This document shows positions 54,184-62,744 of a DNA stretch of 64,000 nucleotides, piece after piece; within the stretch, counting starts at the first letter, position 1, and every line of letters begins with the position of its first letter. Where the stretch lies: assembly GCA_035556215.1 (NCBI GenBank), contig DATMFI010000020.1, positions 71,000 to 134,999 of the forward strand, given 5' to 3'. The notes under the pieces are model-generated. The model made no database searches, was not told the DNA's origin, and saw nothing but the letters and a program-made list of their open reading frames with translations. Both the position numbers and the translations under genes were made by a program. Origin of the DNA: Palsa-892 sp035556215. GTDB taxonomy: Bacteria > Pseudomonadota > Alphaproteobacteria > Rhizobiales > Xanthobacteraceae.

Positions 54184-54924
54184 ATGAGCGATCATTCGGA
54201 GCGCGTGAAATATCTCACGCGCAGCGAACCAAAGATGCGCGGCCCCTATCAGCGTCCGCGCGATGCCGCGACGCTGATCCTGCTCGATTATTCCGGCTCT
54301 GAACCGAAAATCCTGCTCGGCAAGCGGCATGAAGGCCACGTCTTCATGCCCGGCATGTTCGTCTTCCCCGGCGGCCGCCTCGATCCCGAAGATCGCCGGA
54401 TGAAATTTTGCGGTGCGCTCGATCCGGTGAGCGAGCGCCGCATGCTCGCGCGCTGGTCGAAGCCCAGCAAGGCGCGCATCAACGCGCTCGCGCTCGCGGC
54501 GATCCGCGAAACTTCGGAGGAAACCGGCATCCTACTCGGTGCGAACGGCGAAGTACCCGCCGCGCCCTCACCCGGCTGGCAGCCCTTCGCCGACGCCGCG
54601 CTCATGCCGGACCTTTCCGCGCTCAAGTTCTTCGCCCGCGCCATCACGCCGCCTGGCCGCAAGCGCCGCTTCGATACACGCTTCTTCGTCGCCGACCGCC
54701 GCGCCGCCAAGCTCGAGCGCCCCGGTGCCGCCGGCCCCGACAGCGAATTCGTCGAATTGCGGTGGATGACCTGCGCCGAGGCCCGCGCCGGGGAGACGCC
54801 CAACATCACCAAAGTGATCATCGAGGAAATCGAATTGCGGCTGAAAGCCGGCTTTTCCGACAGCATCCCGGCATCGTTTTTCTACTTCAAAAACGGCCGG
54901 TTCCGGCGCGAGGAGCTGATCTGA
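54184..54924 (+). CDS. NUDIX hydrolase
   Basis: 246 residues. N-terminal strands RDAATLILLDYSGSEPKILL and GHVFMPGMFVFPGGRLDPED; the Nudix box is split, with AAIRETSEETGILLG (RE-x2-EE) after an inserted ~45-residue stretch that replaces the compact G-x5-E part. Such long NUDIX proteins belong to the CoA-diphosphatase/NUDT19-like set. 9 bp after DUF983, so rnr-DUF983-nudix is one operon. Substrate unknown. Confidence 0.82.
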   Translation: MSDHSERVKYLTRSEPKMRGPYQRPRDAATLILLDYSGSEPKILLGKRHEGHVFMPGMFVFPGGRLDPEDRRMKFCGALDPVSERRMLARWSKPSKARINALALAAIRETSEETGILLGANGEVPAAPSPGWQPFADAALMPDLSALKFFARAITPPGRKRRFDTRFFVADRRAAKLERPGAAGPDSEFVELRWMTCAEARAGETPNITKVIIEEIELRLKAGFSDSIPASFFYFKNGRFRREELI

Positions 54925-54937
54925 GCCCTCTGGATCG

Positions 54938-54988
54938 AGCAGGATCTCATCTCCCGACACCGCTCCGCACCTTTCGGGATCGTGCTCC
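54938..54988. repeat. Degenerate copy of dispersed palindromic repeat
   Basis: CTTTCGGGATCGTGCTCC at 54971-54988 matches one arm of the 59184 element except for a shorter T run and one base. The other arm, near 54938-54955, is decayed. Located between the NUDIX gene and rpmG. Confidence 0.55.
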
Positions 54989-55046
54989 AGCTTGACTTCC
55001 GGGCCTTGATCGCTAGTTTGCGCCGAAATTTCCAAGGAATCCGATC

Positions 55047-55214
55047 ATGGCCAAGGCAGTCACCCTGAAGATCAAGCTCGTGTCGAGCGCAGACACCGGC
55101 TTCTATTACGTCACCAAGAAGAATTCGCGCACCATGACCGAGAAGATGACCAAGAAGAAATACGACCCGATCGCGCGCAAGCACGTCGAGTTCAAGGAAG
55201 CCAAAATCAAGTAA
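55047..55214 (+). CDS. rpmG: 50S ribosomal protein L33
   Basis: 55 residues: MAKAVTLKIKLVSSADTGFY, then YVTKKNSRTMTEKMTKKKYD and PIARKHVEFKEAKIK. This is the full Gram-negative L33 without the zinc Cys pairs. GGAATCCGATC precedes the ATG; a terminator follows. Confidence 0.96.
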   Translation: MAKAVTLKIKLVSSADTGFYYVTKKNSRTMTEKMTKKKYDPIARKHVEFKEAKIK

Positions 55215-55239
55215 CCGGTCGCTTTCGGTGAAATGAAAC

Positions 55240-55277
55240 GGGCGCCCTCGCAAGAGTGGCGCCCTTCGTATTTTCAA
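55240..55277 (+). terminator. Terminator of rpmG
   Basis: GGGCGCC (55240-55246) pairs with GGCGCCC (55258-55264), extended inward by CTC/GAG. TTCGTATTTTC follows on the plus strand. Confidence 0.8.
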
Positions 55278-55606
55278 AGGCATGACCCCGAAAAGCGGAA
55301 GCCCGATTTTCGGGAAAGTTCGCGCCCGAATTGAATTAGGTGGCCGGCGGTAGGCAGCTAAAGAGGCCATTCTCGCCACTTACACGCCGGCCGAACCCCA
55401 CGGACCCAGGAGATGCGGCGGACCTGAGCACTCCGTAGGGTTAACTCGGAGGACCGCCGGCAAAGCTGAGAAAGACCGATCCCGCCGCCGCGGTCCAGGA
55501 TGGGGACGCTATCCGAAGGCAGGCGCGAAGGGAATGATTCAATGAGGCCCGGGAGGCAAACCTCCCAATTGCGTAAAATTGTAACCTTACCGCCCACACG
55601 CCATGG
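55278..55606. other. Convergent intergenic region between rpmG and pleD
   Basis: About 330 bp without a gene. It holds a dispersed palindromic repeat (55281-55318) and an inverted repeat GGACCGC (55451-55457)/GCGGTCC (55490-55496) around a GC-rich loop, possibly a terminator-like structure for pleD transcription. No coding signal. Confidence 0.5.
55281..55318. repeat. Copy of dispersed palindromic repeat
   Basis: CATGACCCCGAAAAGCGGAA with a TTTTCGGG arm: CCCGAAAA at 55287-55294 pairs with TTTTCGGG at 55307-55314. The inner stem and the CATGA prefix match the element at 59184; the outer right arm is lost. Confidence 0.65.
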
Positions 55607-56980
55607 TTAAGCGGCGTCGGCCACGACCCGGTTTCGGCCGCTGTTCTTGGCCCGGTACAGCGCCTCGTCGGCCCGCTTGAGAATCAGCGCCGGGGTGTCC
55701 CCGGCCCCGTTCAGGCTCGAAAGGCCGACCGAGATCGTCACCTCGATCGAGCGCGCGCCGCGGTCGATCGAGAACGGCTCGCCCGCGATCCGCCGCCGGA
55801 TGCGCTCGGCCACCCGGCTTGCGATACCAAGATCCGTATCCGGCATCACCACCACGAACTCCTCGCCGCCAAGGCGGCAGGCGAGATCGACGCCGCGCAC
55901 GCAACTCCTGAGGCGGCTTGCGAACTCACGCAGCACTTCGTCGCCCGCCTCGTGGCCGTAGCTGTCGTTGACCGATTTGAAGTGATCGATATCGAGGATC
56001 AGCAGCGAAAGCGGCTTATCGCGATCGTTGGCCCGTGCCACCAGTGCGCCGGCATGGCTTTCCATGTAGCGGCGGTTATAGAGCCCGGTCAGCGGGTCGA
56101 TGATCGCAAGCTCCATCGACTGCATGAGATTGTCGCGCAGCCGGTCGGTGAAGCGGCGGCGGCGCACCTGCGTTTTCACGCGCGCGCAAATCTCGTTCTT
56201 GTCGGCGATGCGCGAGAGATAATCGTTGGCGCCGAGGTCGAGTGCGCGAAGCAGCCGCGCCTTCTGATCGCCCTCGCTCACCAGCAAGATCGGCAGATAG
56301 CGCGTGCGCTCGAGCGAACGGATCTGCCCGATCAGGCGGAGCGCGTCGTAATTCTGCAAATCCAGACTCACGATCATCAGGTCGAACCTGCCTTCGGCCG
56401 CGCGAAACAAAGCGTCCTGCGGATCGGCGGCGATGCCGACGGTGTGCTCGCGCGCGAGCGCCGCCGCGATCCGGTCGGCCGACGGCGCGTGATCCTCGAC
56501 GACGAGAATGCGGCCATTGAGGCCCTCGTCATGGATCGCGTCTTCGGCCGGGTCCGGCACGCCGATCTGGCGCGATGTCGCGACGCGCATGCGCATTTCG
56601 TCGGTCGCCATCTTGAGACGGGCGAGCGAGCGAACGCGCGCGATCAGCGCGATGTCGTCGATCGGCTTCGTGAGAAAATCATCGGCGCCTGCTTCCAATC
56701 CCTTCACGCGGTCGGACGGCTGATCGAGGGCCGTGACCATGATAATCGGAATATGATGCGTCGCGGGGTTGCTCTTGATGCGCCTCGCGACTTCAAATCC
56801 GTCGATTCCCGGCATCATGACGTCGAGCAGCACGATGTCGCATTGCGAGCGCGCGCAGATATCGAGCGCGTCCTGACCGTTCGCCGCGAGCAGCACCTCG
56901 AAATATTCGACACTGAGCCGCGCCTGCAGAAGTTTCAGATTGGCTTGATTGTCGTCGACGACGAGAACGCGGGCACTCAT
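55607..56980 (-). CDS. pleD: Response regulator / diguanylate cyclase PleD
   Basis: 457 residues. Receiver 1 has phospho-acceptor Asp53 in DIVLLDVMMPGIDGFEV. A second receiver follows (LVVEDHAPSADRIAAALA), then a GGDEF domain with the active-site motif RLGGEEFVVVMPD and an allosteric I-site RGVD just before it. This is the architecture of Caulobacter PleD, a c-di-GMP synthase in the cell-cycle and polar development pathway. It starts 4 bp after divK and forms an operon with it. Confidence 0.95.
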   Translation of the reverse strand: MSARVLVVDDNQANLKLLQARLSVEYFEVLLAANGQDALDICARSQCDIVLLDVMMPGIDGFEVARRIKSNPATHHIPIIMVTALDQPSDRVKGLEAGADDFLTKPIDDIALIARVRSLARLKMATDEMRMRVATSRQIGVPDPAEDAIHDEGLNGRILVVEDHAPSADRIAAALAREHTVGIAADPQDALFRAAEGRFDLMIVSLDLQNYDALRLIGQIRSLERTRYLPILLVSEGDQKARLLRALDLGANDYLSRIADKNEICARVKTQVRRRRFTDRLRDNLMQSMELAIIDPLTGLYNRRYMESHAGALVARANDRDKPLSLLILDIDHFKSVNDSYGHEAGDEVLREFASRLRSCVRGVDLACRLGGEEFVVVMPDTDLGIASRVAERIRRRIAGEPFSIDRGARSIEVTISVGLSSLNGAGDTPALILKRADEALYRAKNSGRNRVVADAA

Positions 56981-56984
56981 GGCT

Positions 56985-57356
56985 TCAATCCTGCTTGACG
57001 AAATGCCGGACGGTTTCGAGAAACTTTGCGACCGAGATCGGCTTCGAGAGATAGGCTTCGCAACCGCCCTCCCTGATCCGTTCCTCGTCGCCCTTCATCG
57101 CGAAGGCGGTGACGGCGATGACCGGAATCGATTTCAGTTCGTCGTCTTCCTTGATCCACTTCGTGACTTCGAGGCCGGAAACTTCCGGCAACTGAATGTC
57201 CATCAGGATCAGATCGGGCTTGTGTGTGCGCGCAAGGTCGAGCGCCTCGATCCCGTTGCGGGTTTCGATCGTCTCAAAACCGTTCGCCTGCAGAAGGTCG
57301 TGGAAGAGCTTCATATTGAGCTCGTTGTCTTCCACGATCAGCACGGTCTTCGGCAT
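56985..57356 (-). CDS. divK: Single-domain response regulator DivK
   Basis: 123 residues from ATG (MPKTVLIVEDNELNMKLFHD) with GCAGGGA just upstream. Phospho-acceptor Asp53 in LILMDIQLPEVSGLEVTKW, Thr in VTAFAMKGD and Lys in YLSKPISV. It is a one-domain CheY-like switch that controls PleC/DivJ and CtrA in alphaproteobacteria. The standard divK-pleD operon. Confidence 0.95.
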   Translation of the reverse strand: MPKTVLIVEDNELNMKLFHDLLQANGFETIETRNGIEALDLARTHKPDLILMDIQLPEVSGLEVTKWIKEDDELKSIPVIAVTAFAMKGDEERIREGGCEAYLSKPISVAKFLETVRHFVKQD

Positions 57357-57583
57357 TCCCTGCGTCCTCTGGCTCTGCGCATAATCATCTTTTGGCGCCG
57401 ATGCCCAGCCCGCATTCAGGGCGGCGTCTCGCCGGCTTTTGGATCGAAATCTAGGAATCATGGTGTAATGCCATGGGTTTAATAAATTCTGTCGCAATAC
57501 CTGCGGCTTAGGCCATACGATATGCCGTACCATGGTACGGTACATCTGCTTTGTTACGGAATCGCAAACACGGAAAATCGCCC

Positions 57584-57886
57584 ATGAAAACGAGCAAAAG
57601 CAGCAATCAAAGCCGGGATGCCGCAGAAGCTATCGCGGCGCAGGCGCTCGGCTTCATCGCGGGCGACCCCGCCCGCCTCGGCCGGTTTCTTGCCGAAAGC
57701 GGCCTCGGCCCGGAGAACATCCGAAAGGCCGCGGGCGATCCCGCCTTCCTCCCCGCTGTGCTCGATTTCATTCTCGCCAACGAAGAGGACCTCGTTACCT
57801 TCGCCAACGAGCTCGGCGTCAACCCCCATCATGTCGGCGCAGCACGCCGGCTGCTTCCGGGCGCATCGTTCGACGCTTCGACCTGA
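57584..57886 (+). CDS. DUF3572 family protein
   Basis: 100 residues from ATG (MKTSKSSNQSRDAAEAIAAQ). The DUF3572 pattern is ALGFIAGDPARLGRFLAESG, IRKAAGDPAFLPAVLDFIL, NEEDLVTFANELGV. Helical, soluble, function unknown. A T-rich run after the gene (57990 region) may act as a terminator. Confidence 0.85.
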   Translation: MKTSKSSNQSRDAAEAIAAQALGFIAGDPARLGRFLAESGLGPENIRKAAGDPAFLPAVLDFILANEEDLVTFANELGVNPHHVGAARRLLPGASFDAST

Positions 57887-58050
57887 ACGGCGGCTGCGAC
57901 TCTCCCCCAAAGTGTTACCGACATGAACAAAAGCTGAATAAGCTGTTGTTCCCATGAAATTAAATTGGCGCCGCGTCGCGCTTTTTTTCTTTTCCTCCTC
58001 CGAAAATGGATTATTTTTTTGCGGGGGTATTGAACCTAGGAGAGAGAACG

Positions 58051-58248
58051 ATGCGTACGATTTTCTTCGCGATGCTCGTTGCTGCTGGTTTCGCACTGAC
58101 GGGAACGTCCGGCGCCAGCGCCGCCGCCGTAAACGGCACGACCGTCGGTCAGGCCGCGCAGGCTTCGGATCAGGTTGTGGTAGTGCGCGACGGCTGCGGC
58201 CGTGGCCGCCACTACTCGCGGCATCGTGGCCGCTGCGTGTGGAACTGA
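58051..58248 (+). CDS. Small secreted Cys/Arg-rich protein
   Basis: 65 residues from ATG, with AGGAGAGAG upstream. A signal peptide MRTIFFAMLVAAGFALTG ends at ASAAA. The mature chain has VVVVRDGCGRGRHYSRHRGR then CVWN, with a C-x-n-C pair near the end; similar short secreted proteins occur in Bradyrhizobium. Function unknown. A terminator follows at 58277. Confidence 0.7.
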   Translation: MRTIFFAMLVAAGFALTGTSGASAAAVNGTTVGQAAQASDQVVVVRDGCGRGRHYSRHRGRCVWN

Positions 58249-58276
58249 TCCCACGCTGATCTCTTTCGAGAACGCG

Positions 58277-58304
58277 AGCCCGGCGCAAGCCGGGCTTTTT
58301 GCTT
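58277..58304 (+). terminator. Rho-independent terminator
   Basis: AGCCCGGC (58277-58284), loop GCAA, GCCGGGCT (58289-58296), followed by TTTTGCTTT. It ends the small secreted protein gene. Confidence 0.85.
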
Positions 58305-58322
58305 TCCGATGCGACCGGCGCG

Positions 58323-59165
58323 TTACCGCTTGCAGGGCGGCGACTTGAAAAACTCGATGCTCTTCAATTCGCCGCGCAGCGCGAAGCTGCCATAGTCGAG
58401 CCGCAGGCCGCGGCTTACGCCGTTCTCGTAAAGGTCGAAGGCGAGCGTGTAAGCCGGTGTTTGCTCGCTCTTATCGTGGTCGTCGTTCGGCTCGAAATAG
58501 CTGACCGTGACGGGAAAGCGCTTGAGCTTCTCGAGCTGCGCGACCCTGGCCGCCTCCTCGACCTCCGGGCCATTGCCCGCCTTGCCGGCGCCGACCACGG
58601 CGAGCGTCTGATAGGACTTCTTGCCGTCCGGCGAGCCGTCGAACACCCGCGTCTCGATGATGCGCTTGCCGCTCTCGCCCGCCTCGATGAGTTTATAGAT
58701 CTGCTCGGTCGGCAGCATGATCGGCCCGCCGAACTTGATCGGCGCCTCTTTCGTTTTGCCGAGCTTGACCTGCAGGCTGCCGTCGGCTTCGCGCACCGCG
58801 GTGCCGTCGACATCGTCCTTCAGCTTGCGGTTGACGAAATTCTGGTTCTTGAAGCGAAAATTCTTCGCGGCGCCGTCTTCCCACGTCGCGCTTCGAAGAT
58901 CGCTCGTCGTCTTCGAGCCTTCGCCCGTATCGAGTTCGGTGACCTGCCGTAGATTGACCGAATAGCCTTCGCAGGCATTGCCGCGCATCTCGTAGGCAAT
59001 GCGCCCGCGCGCGCTGTCGATGCGCGTCGAGCTTTTCTCCGGATCGAGCGACAGCTCATAAATCGCGCGATGCGCGGCAAGCTGGACCGGCTGCACGGCG
59101 GCCGCCTGGCCGGCGGAGAATACGAGCGCGGTTGCGCAGAGCACAAAAGAACCAGTCCGAATCAT
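58323..59165 (-). CDS. eipB: Cell-envelope integrity protein EipB (DUF1849)
   Basis: 280 residues from ATG (MIRTGSFVLCATALVFSAGQ), signal peptide to about AAAVQP. Features of DUF1849/EipB are present: AHRAIYELSLDPEKSSTRID, MRGNACEGYSVNLRQVTEL, LPTEQIYKLIEAGESGK and a C-terminal PPCKR. Cys65 and Cys278 would form the disulfide reported for Brucella EipB, which is periplasmic and needed for envelope integrity. A palindromic repeat starts 18 bp upstream of the start codon. Confidence 0.9.
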   Translation of the reverse strand: MIRTGSFVLCATALVFSAGQAAAVQPVQLAAHRAIYELSLDPEKSSTRIDSARGRIAYEMRGNACEGYSVNLRQVTELDTGEGSKTTSDLRSATWEDGAAKNFRFKNQNFVNRKLKDDVDGTAVREADGSLQVKLGKTKEAPIKFGGPIMLPTEQIYKLIEAGESGKRIIETRVFDGSPDGKKSYQTLAVVGAGKAGNGPEVEEAARVAQLEKLKRFPVTVSYFEPNDDHDKSEQTPAYTLAFDLYENGVSRGLRLDYGSFALRGELKSIEFFKSPPCKR

Positions 59166-59183
59166 CAAAACCTCTTTGGCCTG

Positions 59184-59232
59184 GAGCATGATCCCGAAAA
59201 GTGAAAACCGCTTTTCGGAAAAGATCATGCTC
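59184..59232. repeat. Best copy of dispersed palindromic repeat
   Basis: Two nested exact inverted repeats: outer GAGCATGATC (59184-59193)/GATCATGCTC (59223-59232), inner CCGAAAAG (59194-59201)/CTTTTCGG (59211-59218). It lies between the divergent eipB and RidA genes and would sit in the eipB 5' untranslated region. Confidence 0.8.
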
Positions 59233-59360
59233 AAACGGAAACGCCAGCATGCCAGAACGGCCGGGCGGGGAACAACCGGCCGCGCCTTGCCGATGCTTGC
59301 GCGGCGGCGGCCGATCGGCCAAAACTCCCTTTCAATTTGGGCAAAAGCGTGAGGAAGATC

Positions 59361-59825
59361 ATGGCTGGTAATGTCGAGAAAAAACTCGCTGCATTGGGGA
59401 TTACGCTGCCGGCCGCAATGGCGCCTTCCGCGAATTATGTGCCGAACGTCCGCACCGGCAACCTGCTGATCTGCTCAGGCCAGGTCTCGGCGACCCCCGG
59501 CGGTGAATTCATCAAGGGCAAGCTCGGTGCCGAAACCTCGCCGGAGCGCGGCCAGCTTGCAGCGCGCGTTGCGCTCATCAATGTGCTCGTCCAGGCCAAG
59601 GCGACGCTTGGCGACCTCGACAAGATCAAGCGCTGCGTCCGTCTCGGCGGCTTCATCAACGCGGTGCCGACCTTCGCGGAGCTGCCGAAGGTGATGAACG
59701 GCGCTTCCGATCTGATCGTGGAAATTCTCGGTGACGCAGGCCGCCATGCCCGCACCACCGTTGGCGTCGCCGAACTGCCGTTCGACGCCTCGGTCGAAGT
59801 CGAGGCGATCTTCGAGGTGGAATGA
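59361..59825 (+). CDS. RidA family protein (YjgF/UK114 type)
   Basis: 154 residues from ATG behind GAGGAAGATC. The pattern LGITLPAAMAPSANYVPNVR, SGQVSATPGGEFIKGKLG, KIKRCVRLGGFINAV and HARTTVGVAELPFDASVEVE fits the YjgF-like RidA group, including the conserved Arg in HARTTVGV. RidA hydrolyses reactive enamine/imine intermediates; this longer subgroup may differ. Its stop overlaps the next gene start by 4 bp. Confidence 0.9.
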   Translation: MAGNVEKKLAALGITLPAAMAPSANYVPNVRTGNLLICSGQVSATPGGEFIKGKLGAETSPERGQLAARVALINVLVQAKATLGDLDKIKRCVRLGGFINAVPTFAELPKVMNGASDLIVEILGDAGRHARTTVGVAELPFDASVEVEAIFEVE

Positions 59826-60574
59826 GCAGCCCGGCCTGGCTGACGGCGCAGCCGGTCGCCCATCGCGGCCTGCATGACGGCTTGAGCGACGGGCCGCTCG
59901 TCGAGAACACGCTTGCCGCCGCGGACGCAGCGGCAAGCGCCGGTTACGCCATCGAATGCGACGTTCAACTTACCGCGGACAACGAGATCGTCGTCTTTCA
60001 CGATGACTTTCTCGAACGCCTCACCGCCGGTACGGGCTTCGTGCACGACAAGACGCTGAAGGAATTGCGCGGCGTTTCGTTCCGCCGCGCGACCGGCCCC
60101 ATTCCGACGCTCGGCGAATTTCTCGACTGTGTCGCGGGGCGCGTGCCGGTCTTCATCGAGCTCAAGAGCCGATGGGACGGCAGCACGCAGCTTGCCGAAG
60201 CGGCCGCCGCCCTCCTCGCCCGCTATAGCGGCCATGCCGCCGTCATGAGCTTCGATCCATGGCCGATCCGCGCGCTTCGCCTTCACGCGCCGCAAATCGT
60301 GCGCGGCATCGTCGCGGAGCGGCATTACAACGATCCCGACTGGGCGGGACTCAAGCCGCGCCAGAAATTCGCGCTCGGCAACCTCACCCACATCACGCAG
60401 TCGCAGCCGCAATTCATCGCCTATTACGTCAAGGACCTGCCCGCATTGGCGCCGCTTTTCGCGCGCTATGTGCTCGGCATGCCGCTTCTCACCTGGACTG
60501 TCCGCACCGAGGCCGACCGTTCGAGTGCCCGCCGCTGGGCGAACCAGATGATTTTCGAAGGCTTCCGGCCGTAA
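59822..60574 (+). CDS. Glycerophosphodiester phosphodiesterase
   Basis: 250 residues. GDPD core: PVAHRGLHDGLSDGPLVENT (catalytic His, Arg and Glu-Asn), GYAIECDVQLTADNEIVVFH (Glu, Asp), then FHDDFLERLTAGTG and VPVFIELKSRW. Hydrolyses glycerophosphodiesters to G3P and an alcohol. No signal peptide, so cytosolic UgpQ-like. ATGA overlap with RidA. Confidence 0.92.
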   Translation: MSSPAWLTAQPVAHRGLHDGLSDGPLVENTLAAADAAASAGYAIECDVQLTADNEIVVFHDDFLERLTAGTGFVHDKTLKELRGVSFRRATGPIPTLGEFLDCVAGRVPVFIELKSRWDGSTQLAEAAAALLARYSGHAAVMSFDPWPIRALRLHAPQIVRGIVAERHYNDPDWAGLKPRQKFALGNLTHITQSQPQFIAYYVKDLPALAPLFARYVLGMPLLTWTVRTEADRSSARRWANQMIFEGFRP

Positions 60575-60592
60575 GATCCGCCAGATACCAAA

Positions 60593-61909
60593 ATGAATGG
60601 CCCCAGTTTCCGTGTCCGCGTCGAGCCCTCCATCCTCGCGGTCGCGCGCGAGACGTGGGACGCCTGCGCGAGCGGAATCCCAACCGGAACCGGCGGCGTG
60701 AAGCGACTCTCCGGATTCAAGAAACCGGATTCGTCTTCCGCTACCGCACCCAAGCGCGTCACGCGCGCGAAGACCGCCGCGAAAACAGCCGCCGATATTG
60801 AATCAGCTTCGCAGTCGTCACCCTATAACCCATTAATATCACACGATTTTCTAGCTTCACTCGAAGAGTCCGGCTGCGCGACGATCCGCACCGGCTGGCT
60901 CGGGCGGCATCTTCTGGTCGAGGACGAGACCGGCGCCGTGCTCGCCGCGATGCCTGCGTACCTCAAGAACCACTCGCGCGGCGAATATGTCTTCGATCAG
61001 GGCTGGGCCGAAGCTTTCGAGCGCGCGGGCGGCGGCTATTACCCGAAACTCCAGTCCGCCGTGCCCTTCACGCCCGTTACCGGCCCTCGCCTGCTGGTGC
61101 GCCCCGGCCCATCGGCCGAGGCCGCGCGTCAGGCGCTGGTTGCGGGCGCACTCGAGATCGTCAAGCGCGATCAGGCGTCGTCGCTGCACATTACATTCCC
61201 GAATGAGAGCGACTGGCGCTATCTCACGGGCCTCGGCTTTCTCGCCCGCACCGACCGGCAGTTTCACTGGTTCAACGAAGGCTATGCGAGCTTCGAGGAT
61301 TTTCTCGGCGCGCTTTCCTCGCGCAAACGCAAGACGATCCATCGCGAGCGGCGCGATGCGCAAAACGGCGTCGAGATCGTTCGCCTCACCGGCAGCGGCA
61401 TCACTGAGGATGCGTGGGATGCTTTTTTCGCGTTCTACATGGATACCGGCGCGCGCAAGTGGGGCTCGCCTTATCTGAACCGCAGCTTCTTCTCCATCGT
61501 CAGCGGGAAGATGCGCGACAAAATCTTGCTGGTGATGGCCAGGGCCGGCGGCCGCTACATCGCCGGCGCGCTCAATTTTATCGGCGGCGACACGCTCTTC
61601 GGGCGCTACTGGGGCGCGATCGAGCATCGGCCGTTTCTGCATTTCGAGGTCTGCTACTACCAGGCGATCGAATTTGCGATCGAGCGCGGCTTGAAAGTGG
61701 TCGAGGCCGGCGCGCAAGGCGCGCATAAGCTCGCCCGCGGCTACCGCCCGGTGCCGACCTATTCGGCACACTACATCGCCAATGCTTCGTTCCGCCGCGC
61801 TGTCGCCGATTACCTCGAGCGCGAGCGCCAATATGTCGAGGCCGAATCCGATGAACTCTCCGCCATGATGCCGTTTCGCCGCGATCAGCGCGAAGAAGCC
61901 GATTTCTGA
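60593..61909 (+). CDS. FemAB-like acyltransferase (PF04339 type) with N-terminal basic insertion
   Basis: 438 residues. The PF04339/GNAT-like domain is clear: NPLISHDFLASLEESGCATI, VFDQGWAEAFERAGGGYYPK, VPFTPVTGPRLL, FLARTDRQFHWFNEGY, FLGALSSRKRKTIHRERRDA, and HKLARGYRPVPTYSAHYI. A stretch at about residues 29-78, rich in Lys, Thr, Ala and Ser, separates TWDACASG from NPLISHDF, which are usually adjacent. The domain resembles aminoacyl-transferases of cell-wall synthesis; substrate unknown. 18 bp after the GDPD gene. Confidence 0.85.
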   Translation: MNGPSFRVRVEPSILAVARETWDACASGIPTGTGGVKRLSGFKKPDSSSATAPKRVTRAKTAAKTAADIESASQSSPYNPLISHDFLASLEESGCATIRTGWLGRHLLVEDETGAVLAAMPAYLKNHSRGEYVFDQGWAEAFERAGGGYYPKLQSAVPFTPVTGPRLLVRPGPSAEAARQALVAGALEIVKRDQASSLHITFPNESDWRYLTGLGFLARTDRQFHWFNEGYASFEDFLGALSSRKRKTIHRERRDAQNGVEIVRLTGSGITEDAWDAFFAFYMDTGARKWGSPYLNRSFFSIVSGKMRDKILLVMARAGGRYIAGALNFIGGDTLFGRYWGAIEHRPFLHFEVCYYQAIEFAIERGLKVVEAGAQGAHKLARGYRPVPTYSAHYIANASFRRAVADYLERERQYVEAESDELSAMMPFRRDQREEADF

Positions 61910-61955
61910 TTTTCACCGAGCCGCATTACAATCGAGGCAAAGCAAGGAAACGATC

Positions 61956-62381
61956 ATGCCCGCATACGATCCCGAAAATATTTTCGCGAAAATCATCAAG
62001 GGCGCTCTTCCCGCCCACAAGGTTTACGAGGACGGCCGCGCGCTCGCCTTTCTCGACATCATGCCGCGCGCGCCCGGCCACACGCTGGTGATCCCCAAGC
62101 ATCCGGCGCGCAACCTTCTCGATGTGCCGGTCGATGACCTCGCCTATGTCATGAAGATCGCGCAGAAAATCGCGCAGGCCGGGATGAAGGCGTTCGACGC
62201 CGACGGCATCACCGTGCAGCAGTTCAACGAGCCGGCCGGCGGCCAGGTCGTTTTTCATCTGCATGTTCATGTCATTCCGCGCAAGGAAGGCGTCGCGCTG
62301 AAACCGCCAGCGAGCTTCAAGGAAAAACCGGAAGTGCTTGAGGAGCATGCCAGGAAGCTGAAGGCCGCGCTCGGAAGCTAA
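61956..62381 (+). CDS. HIT family hydrolase
   Basis: 141 residues. ENIFAKIIKGALPAHKVYED is the HIT start; the catalytic triad-like motif is VFHLHVHVIPRKEG (H-x-H-x-H). Hint-type purine nucleoside phosphoramidase or a related hydrolase. It follows the FemAB-like gene by 46 bp and closes the RidA-GDPD-FemAB-HIT row. Confidence 0.92.
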   Translation: MPAYDPENIFAKIIKGALPAHKVYEDGRALAFLDIMPRAPGHTLVIPKHPARNLLDVPVDDLAYVMKIAQKIAQAGMKAFDADGITVQQFNEPAGGQVVFHLHVHVIPRKEGVALKPPASFKEKPEVLEEHARKLKAALGS

Positions 62382-62390
62382 CGCGGCCGG

Positions 62391-62744
62391 TCAATGCGGC
62401 AGCGTGTAATACGCCCCCAGGATCACCACCGCTTCGCCGACGAGCACGCCCGCCAGCATCGAGCGCTTGAGCAAGAGAAAGGCGACGAACGCGGCGGCGA
62501 CCGAGCCTGCCCGCACATAGAGCGGCAGCGCCTCGAGATCGCCGCCGGGAAACAGCACGAGCCGCATGATGACGCCCGCGACCAGCGCGGTCGCAACGCC
62601 GCGGATGAAGATCATGATCTCGCTGTCTTCGTCGAGCTTGCGCGCGGAGATGACGGCGAGCCAGCGCCATACATCGGTCGGCAAAAATCCCGCGACGATG
62701 ACGAGGATATACGGCCAAAGCTCGCTGCCGATCAAAAAGTTCAT
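62391..62744 (-). CDS. azlD: AzlD family branched-chain amino acid export subunit
   Basis: 117 residues from ATG (MNFLIGSELWPYILVIVAGF). Four helices with PTDVWRWLAVISARKLDEDS and a hydrophobic end VVILGAYYTLPH. It works as the small subunit with AzlC. The start overlaps the azlC stop by 4 bp. Confidence 0.85.
   Translation of the reverse strand: MNFLIGSELWPYILVIVAGFLPTDVWRWLAVISARKLDEDSEIMIFIRGVATALVAGVIMRLVLFPGGDLEALPLYVRAGSVAAAFVAFLLLKRSMLAGVLVGEAVVILGAYYTLPH

Noticed and set aside
55952..56998. 348-residue open frame on the plus strand
   Set aside because: Antisense to pleD, whose domains are complete; no coding features.
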